Source of the DNA: an uncultured Flavobacteriia bacterium
Lineage (GTDB): Bacteria; Bacteroidota; Bacteroidia; Flavobacteriales_D; Crocinitomicaceae
Direction of reading: 5' to 3'
Length of the DNA stretch: 7,095 nt
Assembly (NCBI GenBank): GCA_903930085.1
Contig: CAIYXD010000288.1
Span: 1 to 7,095 of the forward strand
Shown: positions 1 through 6,780 of the stretch, piece by piece
Layout: each line of letters opens with the position of its first letter
Position numbering within the stretch: the stretch's first letter is position 1
Translations under genes and position numbers: made by a program
Notes under the pieces: generated by a model
Databases searched by the model: none
The model's input: the letters and a program-made list of their open reading frames with translations, nothing else
What the model was told of the DNA's origin: nothing

Positions 1-129
1 GAAAATTTTTTATTTCCATTTGAAGGCCAAGCAGATTTCCGTTTTCACAATGATTCTAGAGCAGACGACGAATTTGAGCGCTTGATGTATGAATTAAATA
101 AGCTGATTGCACTTAAAAAATTAGCGTAA
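1..129 (+). CDS. 3' end of an unidentified gene (partial)
   Basis: Reading from base 1 gives an open frame of 42 codons ending in TAA at 127-129. The fragment is mixed and charged: it begins ENFLFPFEGQADF and ends in a likely amphipathic helix, roughly FERLMYELNKLIALKKLA. There is no membrane segment and no motif I can assign to a family. The stop lies one base before the ATG of the sensor kinase, so the two genes very probably share a transcript and ribosomes may pass from one to the other. That the frame is coding is inferred from this tight junction and from the absence of stops. The 5' part of the gene is outside the window, so function cannot be judged. Confidence 0.6.
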   Translation, partial: ENFLFPFEGQADFRFHNDSRADDEFERLMYELNKLIALKKLA

Positions 130-130
130 A

Positions 131-3100
131 ATGCTGAAAAAAAACCTGTTGAAATATCGCTTTTTAATATTGGCTATACTTTCTACTGGTATTTTTACAC
201 TTTGCTATTGGTCTATTTTCTCTTCAAATTACGAGCGACATATATCTTCTTTTCAGGATAAATTTTCTAAACAAGAGATAAAATTGAACCGATTTCTTGG
301 CTACAAGCGAAAAGAATTAAAGGAAAATGGCAAACTTGGCGATTGGAAGGATCTGAAAGACCACTCCGAATTTAATTTACACATTTATAGAAACGATTCC
401 CTTTTATTTTGGAATACCAATCAGCTACCGATTATTCGTTTTGCGGATATACATTTTCCATCTTCTGGGATTATTCATTTGCAAAATGGGTGGTATTACG
501 CGGAAATGTTTACGGAAAATGAGTACGTTGTTTGTGCCTCTTTTTTGATTAAACACGACTACTCCTACGAAAACAAAGATTTAATCAACGAGTTTGTTTC
601 CCCATTTGAACTTCCATTTGACGCATCAATTTCACTGGAACAAACACCAAATTATGCTATTTACGCTAAAAACAAAGACTTTTTATTCTCCCTTATTCCA
701 AATTCTTATCAAACTTTCACCGAAGGAGAATCGCAACTATTACTGCTGCTTTTAATTACAAGTATTGGAAGTTGGTTGTATTTATTGTTGGGATTCAGTA
801 AAACACTTGAGAGAAAATACCGCTGGCTACTTCTTTTCACGTTGGTGCTTCTACGGTTTTTCTCGCTTAAATATATTTGGTTTGGATTTATGCATGACAC
901 GCACGCATTTCAGGCGAGTTTGTATGGAACTAACGAATGGTTTCCCAACTTTTTTGAATACCTCACCAATTGTCTGCTGATTGTTTTTGCTGCATTTTTT
1001 TTAAAATTTGAACTAAAAAATACTAAATCAGATAAAAAAAATAAACTCCTCGCCTATTTTCTGTTTTTGGGCACCATTCCATTTTATGCATTTTTACTCT
1101 ATTTGAACAAAGGATTGATTGAAAATTCCTCCATTCCATTGATAATAGACCGGCTTTTTTCTCTCACTCTATATTCCGTTTTGGCACTAATCAGCATCGG
1201 ATTTCTATTTTACACCTATTTTATACTAACACGGGAAGTTGTTTTATTGCATAAAAGGTTGCAAAATAGTGGTTCGCAACTGGCAATGATTTCCTTTTTT
1301 GCAGGAATTGGATTCTTTTTGTACGAAATCAATTTTGGACACCAATTATTGTTTGCATCTATTTTTCCACTTCTATTACTCGGTTTATTGGTGTACACTA
1401 TCTACCGCGATAAACGCTCGTTTCAACTGGGTTTCGGAATGATTTTTCTAGTTCTTTTCTCCCTTGTTTCAGCTTTGAATCTGGCAGAATTTAACAAAAG
1501 AAAAGAAAAAAGCGAACGGGAATTATACGCCAATCAGCTTGCAACAGAGCAAGATATAGTGACAGAAGTGGAATACGCCTCTATTACAGAAAAAGTGAAA
1601 AGAGATAACTTTCTTTTGAATTTTATTAAAACCAAGAATAACATTGGAAAATCTGATTTTGAAGCAGGATTGGAGAGAAGAATCTTCCATGGCTTCTGGG
1701 AACGGTACGAAATGAACTTCAACCTCTTTGATACCAATGGCGTCTCTTTCATTACGGGTGTTGAAAATCAAAAAAATGTCTTTGAAGAGTTAAATGAAAT
1801 CGTGAGAAAACATGGTCAAGTTTCTGAAATAGACACTAATATTTTCTTTATCAGCGATTATACTGGACAATACAGCTATATTATTCGCCAGCCTATTTAC
1901 AGCGATAGCGCAGCTGCAATTTTATTCTGCACCTTAAAATCAAAAAAAATTCCGGAAGAAATTGGATTCCCACGCTTGTTAATCTCCTCCAAAGCACAAG
2001 TTTTTGAATCTTTGGAGAATTATTCTATTGCCAAATACCACGAGAATCGATTGGTTACAAAGTATGGTGGTTTTAATTATCCGTCATCTGTACTTCCAAT
2101 GAAAACGTGGTCCAATGAAGGAAACGGATACTACAACCAAGACGGATACAACCATTACATTCTAGAAAAATCAAAAAATGATGCGGTTGTACTTTCCAGT
2201 AAAAACTATTCTTGGATAGAATTACTTACTTCCTTTTCCTATTTGTTCAGCTTTTATGGCATTTTATTGCTGCCGCTCTTATTTCAGTTCAATACGACTT
2301 CCATTTTCAAACGAACGCTGACATTGGCGGTGAAAATTCAGTTGCTATTAATCGGTTTGGTATTTGTTTCACTTCTAGCGTTTGGCTGGGGAAGCGGCGT
2401 TTTTGTCCGCAACCAATACAACGAGTATACAAATTTTGTGATTCGTGAAAAGTTGGCTTCTGTAGATATCGAACTGCGCGGTAAACTTGGAGCTTCTGAT
2501 AGTCTTTCGATTCATGAAAACGGAAATTATGTAGCCTTTTTATTGCAGAAATTCTCTAAAGTATTCGTTACGGATATAAATTTCTACGATGTGAAAGGTC
2601 AAATCATTGGCTCTTCCCGTCCGAAAGTTTTTAACATGGGTTTATTGAGCGAACAGATGAATCCGACTGCTCTGCATGCATTTATAATTCAAAATAAAAG
2701 CGAATTTGTTCACGAGGAAAAAATTGGGAAATTGAATTTTGCTTCGGCTTATTTACCCTTCTACAACCACGAAGCGAAACTTTTAGGGTTTGCAAATTTG
2801 CAGCATTTCGGCAAACAAAAAGAATTTGAGAATCAGATACAGAAATTCTTAGTTGCAATTATCAATGTATTCATGCTTCTTCTAGCAATTTCAATTGTTT
2901 TAGCAATTTTTATTTCCAATTGGGTAACAGCACCATTACGCATTTTGCAAGAAAACTTTTCTAAAATTCGGTTTGGGAAATATAACCAGCAAATTTCCTA
3001 CGACAAAGAAGATGAGATTGGCGCTTTGGTAAAAGACTACAACCAAAAACTGCAGGAACTCGAATATACAGCGCAGCAACTTGCGCAAAGTGAGCGGGAA

Positions 3101-3784
3101 TCTGCCTGGCGGGAAATGGCGAAACAAGTTGCACACGAGATTAAAAATCCATTGACTCCAATGAAGCTTAGTATCCAGCATTTGTTGCGTGTATACGACC
3201 CAAATGATCCGAATTCTGAACAAAAATTGAAAAAAGTTGCCACTTCCATCGTTGAACAAATTGATGCTTTAACTAGAATTGCCAACGAATTTTCAAACTT
3301 TGCAAAAATGCCACGTCCGCAGGAAGTGACCTTGGATTTAATTCCGATTATTGAAAATGTACTGGAAGTATTCAAAGAAGAAGCAACTTGCGAAATTAAA
3401 TTTGCAAGCGATTTAAAGTCCGTTTTGGTGAATGCAGATAAGGATCAGATGATTCGAACGTTCAATAACTTACTGAAAAACGCCATTCAATCCATACCTG
3501 AAGAAAGTGCTGGGAAAATCACAATCTATGTGGAGCGGGTGCAAGAAAATGTTCGGATTTCGATAAAAGATTCAGGAACAGGAATCCCGAAAGATCAAAT
3601 AGATAAAATTTTTGTTCCCTATTTCACCACTAAAACTGGGGGAACCGGATTGGGATTAGCAATGGTAAAACAAATAATTGAAAACCATAACGGAACGATT
3701 ACTTTCGAAACACGCGAAGGAGAAGGAACAATTTTTACCATCTACTTGCCAGAAGCAACCGAAAATCAAATCCCAGAAGTATAA
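131..3784 (+). CDS. Large NtrY-like membrane sensor histidine kinase
   Basis: This is a 1217-residue sensor kinase of a two-component system, anchored in the inner membrane and expected to autophosphorylate on a cytoplasmic histidine. Hydrophobicity suggests twelve membrane helices, near residues 10-31, 202-222, 232-253, 275-293, 306-325, 342-366, 383-398, 406-425, 433-451, 698-718, 736-757 and 907-930. Three regions should lie outside the membrane: about 32-200, 453-695 and 758-905. Positive residues cluster in the predicted cytoplasmic loops, which fits this topology. A HAMP linker follows (about 930-985, with DEIG at 961-964). The H box has the phospho-acceptor His1002 in HEIKNPLTP. The ATP-binding domain shows the N box (NNLLKNA, 1112-1118), G1 (DSGTGIP, from 1147), F box (FVPYFTTK, 1161-1168) and G2 (GGTGLG, 1170-1175). 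All key catalytic residues are present. The HEIKNPLTP box and HAMP resemble NtrY-type kinases. Those are usually shorter, so the long N-terminal half is unusual. The ATG is chosen because it lies one base after the upstream stop. No response regulator is adjacent, so signal and partner are unknown. Confidence 0.95.
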   Translation: MLKKNLLKYRFLILAILSTGIFTLCYWSIFSSNYERHISSFQDKFSKQEIKLNRFLGYKRKELKENGKLGDWKDLKDHSEFNLHIYRNDSLLFWNTNQLPIIRFADIHFPSSGIIHLQNGWYYAEMFTENEYVVCASFLIKHDYSYENKDLINEFVSPFELPFDASISLEQTPNYAIYAKNKDFLFSLIPNSYQTFTEGESQLLLLLLITSIGSWLYLLLGFSKTLERKYRWLLLFTLVLLRFFSLKYIWFGFMHDTHAFQASLYGTNEWFPNFFEYLTNCLLIVFAAFFLKFELKNTKSDKKNKLLAYFLFLGTIPFYAFLLYLNKGLIENSSIPLIIDRLFSLTLYSVLALISIGFLFYTYFILTREVVLLHKRLQNSGSQLAMISFFAGIGFFLYEINFGHQLLFASIFPLLLLGLLVYTIYRDKRSFQLGFGMIFLVLFSLVSALNLAEFNKRKEKSERELYANQLATEQDIVTEVEYASITEKVKRDNFLLNFIKTKNNIGKSDFEAGLERRIFHGFWERYEMNFNLFDTNGVSFITGVENQKNVFEELNEIVRKHGQVSEIDTNIFFISDYTGQYSYIIRQPIYSDSAAAILFCTLKSKKIPEEIGFPRLLISSKAQVFESLENYSIAKYHENRLVTKYGGFNYPSSVLPMKTWSNEGNGYYNQDGYNHYILEKSKNDAVVLSSKNYSWIELLTSFSYLFSFYGILLLPLLFQFNTTSIFKRTLTLAVKIQLLLIGLVFVSLLAFGWGSGVFVRNQYNEYTNFVIREKLASVDIELRGKLGASDSLSIHENGNYVAFLLQKFSKVFVTDINFYDVKGQIIGSSRPKVFNMGLLSEQMNPTALHAFIIQNKSEFVHEEKIGKLNFASAYLPFYNHEAKLLGFANLQHFGKQKEFENQIQKFLVAIINVFMLLLAISIVLAIFISNWVTAPLRILQENFSKIRFGKYNQQISYDKEDEIGALVKDYNQKLQELEYTAQQLAQSERESAWREMAKQVAHEIKNPLTPMKLSIQHLLRVYDPNDPNSEQKLKKVATSIVEQIDALTRIANEFSNFAKMPRPQEVTLDLIPIIENVLEVFKEEATCEIKFASDLKSVLVNADKDQMIRTFNNLLKNAIQSIPEESAGKITIYVERVQENVRISIKDSGTGIPKDQIDKIFVPYFTTKTGGTGLGLAMVKQIIENHNGTITFETREGEGTIFTIYLPEATENQIPEV

Positions 3785-3789
3785 ATTTG

Positions 3790-3804
3790 ATAGGATTATC
3801 CTAT
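3790..3804. terminator. Small inverted repeat between convergent genes, possible weak bidirectional terminator
   Basis: ATAGGA (3790-3795), a three-base TTA loop and TCCTAT (3799-3804) form a perfect 6-bp stem. It lies between the kinase stop and the stop of the minus-strand membrane protein, and the TAG stop of the latter is inside the right arm. There is no good T tract on either side. Intrinsic termination is therefore only a possibility, supported mainly by the position between two convergent genes. Confidence 0.3.
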
Positions 3805-4103
3805 GAAACGAGTAAGAAAATTATAATTAGAACATCAATTAACACACTAATTGCAGCGATAGAAAGAATCCATTTCATGGGCGAAACTGCCAACAAAAGA
3901 CTTAAAGTTGCCATAGTTGGAACAACTATCATACTTAATAAAAATGTGCTTTTGACAGCCCCTAAACCAACAGCGACGCCTCCAAGGCAGCCAACGATGG
4001 TTAATATCACAAAAATTAATCCGAAGCGGTTAAATTCTGAAGCGTTAAAAAGGCTGTCTAATTTACCAATCGGGTGTTTCGAAGTACTTGCATTTGTGCT
4101 CAT
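3801..4103 (-). CDS. Small three-helix membrane protein of unknown function
   Basis: This 100-residue protein has a polar N-terminus of about 26 residues followed by three closely packed hydrophobic helices, near 27-50, 52-74 and 78-99. Single lysines (K51, K77) sit between the helices. Recognisable local patterns are NRFG at 25-28, GCLGG at 38-42 and AVSPMK at 72-77. The glycine-rich first helix suggests tight helix packing. It resembles small uncharacterised membrane proteins I associate with Bacteroidota, but I cannot name a family or function. It converges on the sensor kinase with only 16 bp between the stops. The opposite strand also has a 107-codon open frame here; the minus-strand product is preferred because it has a clean membrane-protein pattern, an ATG after a long intergenic region and no overlap with neighbours. 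The leader is AT-rich and has no clear Shine-Dalgarno. Confidence 0.7.
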   Translation of the reverse strand: MSTNASTSKHPIGKLDSLFNASEFNRFGLIFVILTIVGCLGGVAVGLGAVKSTFLLSMIVVPTMATLSLLLAVSPMKWILSIAAISVLIDVLIIIFLLVS

Positions 4104-4180
4104 CGTTTAAAAATTTGGAGTTATAAGACAAAGATCCACCCTTTTGGGAAAGGATTAAATGAGTTTAAATAGAAAATTTC

Positions 4181-4194
4181 CTGATAATTATCAG
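4181..4194. repeat. Perfect 14-bp palindrome, candidate operator
   Basis: CTGATAATTATCAG is identical to its reverse complement over all 14 bases, and the symmetry stops at the flanks. It lies 77 bp upstream of the membrane-protein ATG and 154 bp upstream of the gpsA ATG. The half-site TGATAAT resembles the arms of the classical Fur box (TGATAATnATTATCA), but here the arms overlap, so the site is three bases shorter. Binding by Fur or any other regulator is inference only. In AT-rich DNA a shorter palindrome would be expected by chance, but 14 perfect bases are noteworthy. Confidence 0.45.
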
Positions 4195-4300
4195 TAAAAT
4201 AATGCAAATTCTGAATACTCTAAATCGAGTGAAACAATCGTGCTTTTTTCTAACGTTAATTAAAAAATGGAATTGTTTTCAAATTCGCGAACCTTGCGTG

Positions 4301-4334
4301 TTTGTCGGGGTATTGAAATAATTTGGTACTTTTA
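4301..4334 (+). promoter_or_regulatory. Bacteroidota-type promoter of gpsA
   Basis: TTTG at 4301-4304 could serve as the -33 element, and TACTTTTA at 4327-4334 matches the -7 consensus TAnnTTTG in seven of eight positions, with 22 bases between them. The box is followed by CGGCGC and ends 14 nt before the ATG, which implies a leader of roughly 8-10 nt. This is a sequence match to the known sigma-70-type promoter of the phylum. The exact start site is inferred. Confidence 0.55.
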
Positions 4335-4348
4335 CGGCGCATAGGAAA

Positions 4349-5347
4349 ATGAATGAGTCGAAAAAAATAGCTGTAATCGGTGGTGGAAGTTGGGCAACAG
4401 CTTTGGTCAAAATTTTATGCAACAACCTTTCCTCAGTCAATTGGTGGATGCGAAATGATATGGCGGTAGAGCATATTCTGCGTTACCGACACAATCCGAA
4501 CTATTTACAATCCGTTGAATTTGATCTAGATAAGGTTAATGTTAGCACAGATTTAATTGAAATCATCCAGCCCGCTGATATTGTGATAATTGCAACACCT
4601 TCCGCTTTTTTGACAAAAATATTTGAAGGTTTTCCAGCTGAAATAATGGAAGGGAAAGTGATTTTTTCTGCTGTAAAAGGAATTATACCGGAGTATAATG
4701 CAATTCCTGCACGTTTCATTCATAAAACCTTCGGAACGCCTTACGACAACATCGGAATCATTTGTGGGCCTTGTCATGCAGAAGAAGTGGCGTTGGAGCG
4801 CTTGTCGTATCTTACCATTGCAGGACAAAACGAAGAAATGGCGGAAGAAATGGCGGAACTTTTAGCTTGTCGTTACATTAAAACAACTGTTTCTGATGAT
4901 CTTTTTGGAACAGAACTTTCTGCAGTATTGAAAAACGTTTATGCTTTAGCTTCTGGTATTTGTTCTGGTTTAGGCTATGGGGATAATTTTCAAGCAGTTT
5001 TAATTTCCAATGCAATTCAAGAAATTGAAAATTTTATCGACGAGGTAAGTCCAATTCACAGAGACGTAAAATCAAGCGCTTACCTTGGCGACTTGCTCGT
5101 TACAGCCTATTCAAAATTTTCCCGAAACAGAACCTTTGGTTTTATGATTGGGAAAGGCTATTCTGTGAAAACCGCACAACTGGAAATGGATATGATTGCC
5201 GAGGGGTATTATGCTACCAAATGTGTTATGGAAATCAACAAAAAATTTCAAGTTGAAATGCCAATTGTTGAAGCAGTTTATAATATTCTTTACGAAAAGA
5301 TCTCCCCAGTAATCGAAATGCGCATATTAACAGATCGATTGAGTTAA
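4349..5347 (+). CDS. gpsA: NAD(P)-dependent glycerol-3-phosphate dehydrogenase
   Basis: GpsA is cytoplasmic and reduces dihydroxyacetone phosphate to sn-glycerol 3-phosphate, the backbone for phospholipid synthesis. At 332 residues it has the usual family length. The N-terminal Rossmann fold starts with GGGSWATA at 11-18. The substrate region has GPCHAEEVA from 140 (GPSFAKEVA in most bacteria). Lys195 in LKNVYALASGI matches the catalytic lysine. RNRTFG at 259-264 is the conserved phosphate-binding loop, followed by GYSV and a C-terminal helical domain. The third dinucleotide-binding position is alanine where many homologues have glycine. From memory this is normal in Bacteroidota, but it bears on NADH versus NADPH preference. 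A 12-bp in-frame tandem repeat encodes a doubled EEMA at 162-169. AGGA lies just before the ATG, too close to be a good Shine-Dalgarno. The gene seems to have its own promoter and is separated by 94 bp from the next gene. Confidence 0.97.
   Translation: MNESKKIAVIGGGSWATALVKILCNNLSSVNWWMRNDMAVEHILRYRHNPNYLQSVEFDLDKVNVSTDLIEIIQPADIVIIATPSAFLTKIFEGFPAEIMEGKVIFSAVKGIIPEYNAIPARFIHKTFGTPYDNIGIICGPCHAEEVALERLSYLTIAGQNEEMAEEMAELLACRYIKTTVSDDLFGTELSAVLKNVYALASGICSGLGYGDNFQAVLISNAIQEIENFIDEVSPIHRDVKSSAYLGDLLVTAYSKFSRNRTFGFMIGKGYSVKTAQLEMDMIAEGYYATKCVMEINKKFQVEMPIVEAVYNILYEKISPVIEMRILTDRLS
4832..4855 (+). repeat. In-frame 12-bp tandem duplication inside gpsA
   Basis: The 12-mer GAAGAAATGGCG occurs twice, back to back and without mismatch, adding a second Glu-Glu-Met-Ala to a predicted surface helix before the catalytic domain. 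The unit is a multiple of three, so gain or loss of a copy would keep the reading frame. Confidence 0.8.
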
Positions 5348-5417
5348 ATTTGCTTATTCTGGTGCTGAAAATTGTGTAAACTTTACTTTTTCTGCCTTTT
5401 TCCTGTCTCAAAATTCC

Positions 5418-5425
5418 TACTTTTA
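5418..5425 (+). promoter_or_regulatory. Candidate -7 element of the aspartate kinase gene
   Basis: TACTTTTA is the same eight-base word as in the gpsA promoter and ends 16 nt before the ATG. No convincing TTG -33 element is visible about 20 bases upstream, only a pyrimidine-rich stretch (5390-5405). A similar word, TACTTTTT, occurs at 5384-5391. The leader would be about 10 nt and lacks a Shine-Dalgarno. Confidence 0.4.
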
Positions 5426-5441
5426 TCCAAAATAACATGTA

Positions 5442-6713
5442 ATGAAGGTTTTTAAATTTGGCGGTGCCTCTGTGAAAGATGCCGGTGCTGTAAAAAATGT
5501 TTCCACTATTCTATCCTTGTTTGAGGGACAAAAACTTACGGTAATTGTTTCCGCAATGGGAAAAACCACAAATAAACTAGAAGAAGTTGTTCGTGCTCTT
5601 TTTTCTAGAAATGAAGCACTTTTCTTACGTTTAGTGAAGGAATCGCAGTCATTTCACCTCGAGATTATAGAAGGACTATTTACTGAAAAAAAACAAGAAA
5701 TAATCTCCGAAATTGATGGGATATTTGACTTATTACGCACGCAGTTCAATCGCGAATTGTCAGATAATTTTAGTTTAGAATACGACCAAATAGTCTCTTT
5801 AGGAGAAGTTATTTCTTCGAAAATTTTAAGCGCCTATTTATTGGAAAGTGGACATTCTGCTGCATTTGCAGATGCGCGGAAATTAATTCGCACGAATAAC
5901 CAATTCCAGGAAGGGAATGTAGATTGGAAAAAATCAGAGGAATTAATAAGAAATTCATTTTTACCAAACTTTGAAAAAGTTGTAATACAAGTGACGCAGG
6001 GATTTATCGGTCATTCGCCAGAGGGACTAACTACAACATTGGGACGAGAAGGATCCGATTATTCCGCTGGAATTTTTGCCTACTGCACCAACGCAGAAAG
6101 TGTGACCATTTGGAAAGATGTTCCAGGAATGTTAAACGCCGATCCAAAATGGTTTGATAATACGGTGAAATTAGATCGTATTTCCTTCAAAGAAGCTATA
6201 GAACTTTCGTATTATGGCGCTTCGGTGATTCATCCAAAAACGATTCAGCCATTGCAGAATAAAGGTATTTCATTGTATGTAAAATCCTTCTTGGATCCAA
6301 CAGCGGAAGGCACGATTATTCAGGCTTCCACAGAAAATGACCACTTGGTTCCATCGTTCATTTTTAAATTGAATCAAGTACTTTTTTCTTTTACTACAAA
6401 GGATTTTTCCTTCATTGTAGAAGAACATTTAAGCGATATTTTTAAGCGTTTAGCGCTAGTGAATGCCAAAATTAATCTCATGCAAAATTCTGCGGTTAAT
6501 TTTTCAATTCTTGTAGATCGTGAAAAAATTGATCCTTTGCAGATTGTCGAAATCTTCAAGGATACATACGAAGTTCGCTATAACGAAGGATTGGAATTAG
6601 TAACCATTCGCCATTTTGATCAAGAAACGCTCCATCGGGTTTCAGAAGGAAAAGAAATTCTCGTTACCCAAAAAACCAGACAAACGGCAAGATTGGTCCT
6701 GAAGAATAAATGA
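5442..6713 (+). CDS. lysC: Monofunctional aspartate kinase
   Basis: Aspartate kinase phosphorylates L-aspartate to 4-phospho-L-aspartate, the first step towards lysine/diaminopimelate, threonine and methionine. The kinase domain begins with KFGGASVKDA (from residue 5), the Bacteroidota variant of KFGGTSV. It continues with SLGEVISSK (from 119, Glu122), TTLGREGSDYSAG (from 197, Asp206), the WKDVPGMLNADP nucleotide loop (Asp226) and ELSYYGASVIHPKTI. Two ACT-like regulatory segments follow, near 310-375 and 378-420. At 423 residues it is the length of a monofunctional enzyme, and there is no fused homoserine dehydrogenase. The ACT residues that bind lysine in E. coli LysC are poorly conserved, so the effector is uncertain and the symbol lysC is a convention here. 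The start follows an ATGTAATG string and gives the canonical N-terminus. The TGA stop overlaps a possible 21-codon frame. Identity is secure; regulation is inferred. Confidence 0.95.
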   Translation: MKVFKFGGASVKDAGAVKNVSTILSLFEGQKLTVIVSAMGKTTNKLEEVVRALFSRNEALFLRLVKESQSFHLEIIEGLFTEKKQEIISEIDGIFDLLRTQFNRELSDNFSLEYDQIVSLGEVISSKILSAYLLESGHSAAFADARKLIRTNNQFQEGNVDWKKSEELIRNSFLPNFEKVVIQVTQGFIGHSPEGLTTTLGREGSDYSAGIFAYCTNAESVTIWKDVPGMLNADPKWFDNTVKLDRISFKEAIELSYYGASVIHPKTIQPLQNKGISLYVKSFLDPTAEGTIIQASTENDHLVPSFIFKLNQVLFSFTTKDFSFIVEEHLSDIFKRLALVNAKINLMQNSAVNFSILVDREKIDPLQIVEIFKDTYEVRYNEGLELVTIRHFDQETLHRVSEGKEILVTQKTRQTARLVLKNK

Positions 6714-6775
6714 CTGGAGGAAATTTGTTGATAATAGAGAATACCTTAAAAGTGGTACGTATAAATAAGTATTAA
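6710..6775 (+). CDS. Possible 21-residue small ORF overlapping the aspartate kinase stop
   Basis: An ATG at 6710-6712 overlaps the TGA stop of the aspartate kinase in the classic ATGA arrangement and opens 21 codons ending at TAA 6773-6775. The peptide begins MTGGNLLIIE and ends VVRINKY. A GGAGG-like sequence is present (6716-6720), but it lies downstream of this ATG and so cannot start it. The only support is the overlap and the absence of other content between the two genes. It could be a chance frame, and I recognise no function. Confidence 0.15.
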   Translation: MTGGNLLIIENTLKVVRINKY

Positions 6776-6780
6776 AGCAC

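Larger units (their letters stand above)
4104..4348. other. Divergent intergenic region with operator-like palindromes
   Basis: This 245-bp AT-rich gap separates the minus-strand membrane protein from gpsA. It contains a 14-bp perfect palindrome (4181-4194), a GAATT...AATTC dyad with a 7-base loop (4270-4286), a TTCGCGAA palindrome (4284-4291) and the gpsA promoter. On the minus strand the word GATCTTTG (complement of 4129-4136) could be a -7 element for the membrane protein, with about 25 nt to its ATG, but no -33 element is visible. I see no open frame or RNA gene here. Confidence 0.6.

Noticed and set aside
2936..3375. Two minus-strand open frames of 107 and 112 codons inside the kinase gene
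   Set aside because: They lie opposite the HAMP and H-box coding region, whose motifs are fully conserved on the plus strand, and they show no recognisable domains.
3787..4110. A 107-codon open frame on the plus strand opposite the small membrane protein
   Set aside because: Its product has no coherent hydrophobic or domain pattern, whereas the minus-strand product has three clean membrane helices and does not overlap the kinase or gpsA.
4139..4148. CCC-TTTT-GGG short inverted repeat
   Set aside because: A three-base stem is too weak for a terminator or riboswitch and is expected by chance.
4251..4263. TAACGTTA and TTAATTAA palindromes
   Set aside because: Eight-base AT-rich palindromes are frequent in DNA of this composition and have no special position relative to a promoter.
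4284..4291. TTCGCGAA palindrome about 10 bp upstream of the gpsA -33 element
   Set aside because: It is suggestively placed, but eight bases with no second copy in the window are not enough to call an operator.
4501..4828. Minus-strand open frames of 72 and 91 codons inside gpsA
   Set aside because: They mirror the coding sequence of a conserved enzyme and have no family features.
5348..5441. Terminator for gpsA
   Set aside because: I found no stem-loop followed by a T tract in this gap.
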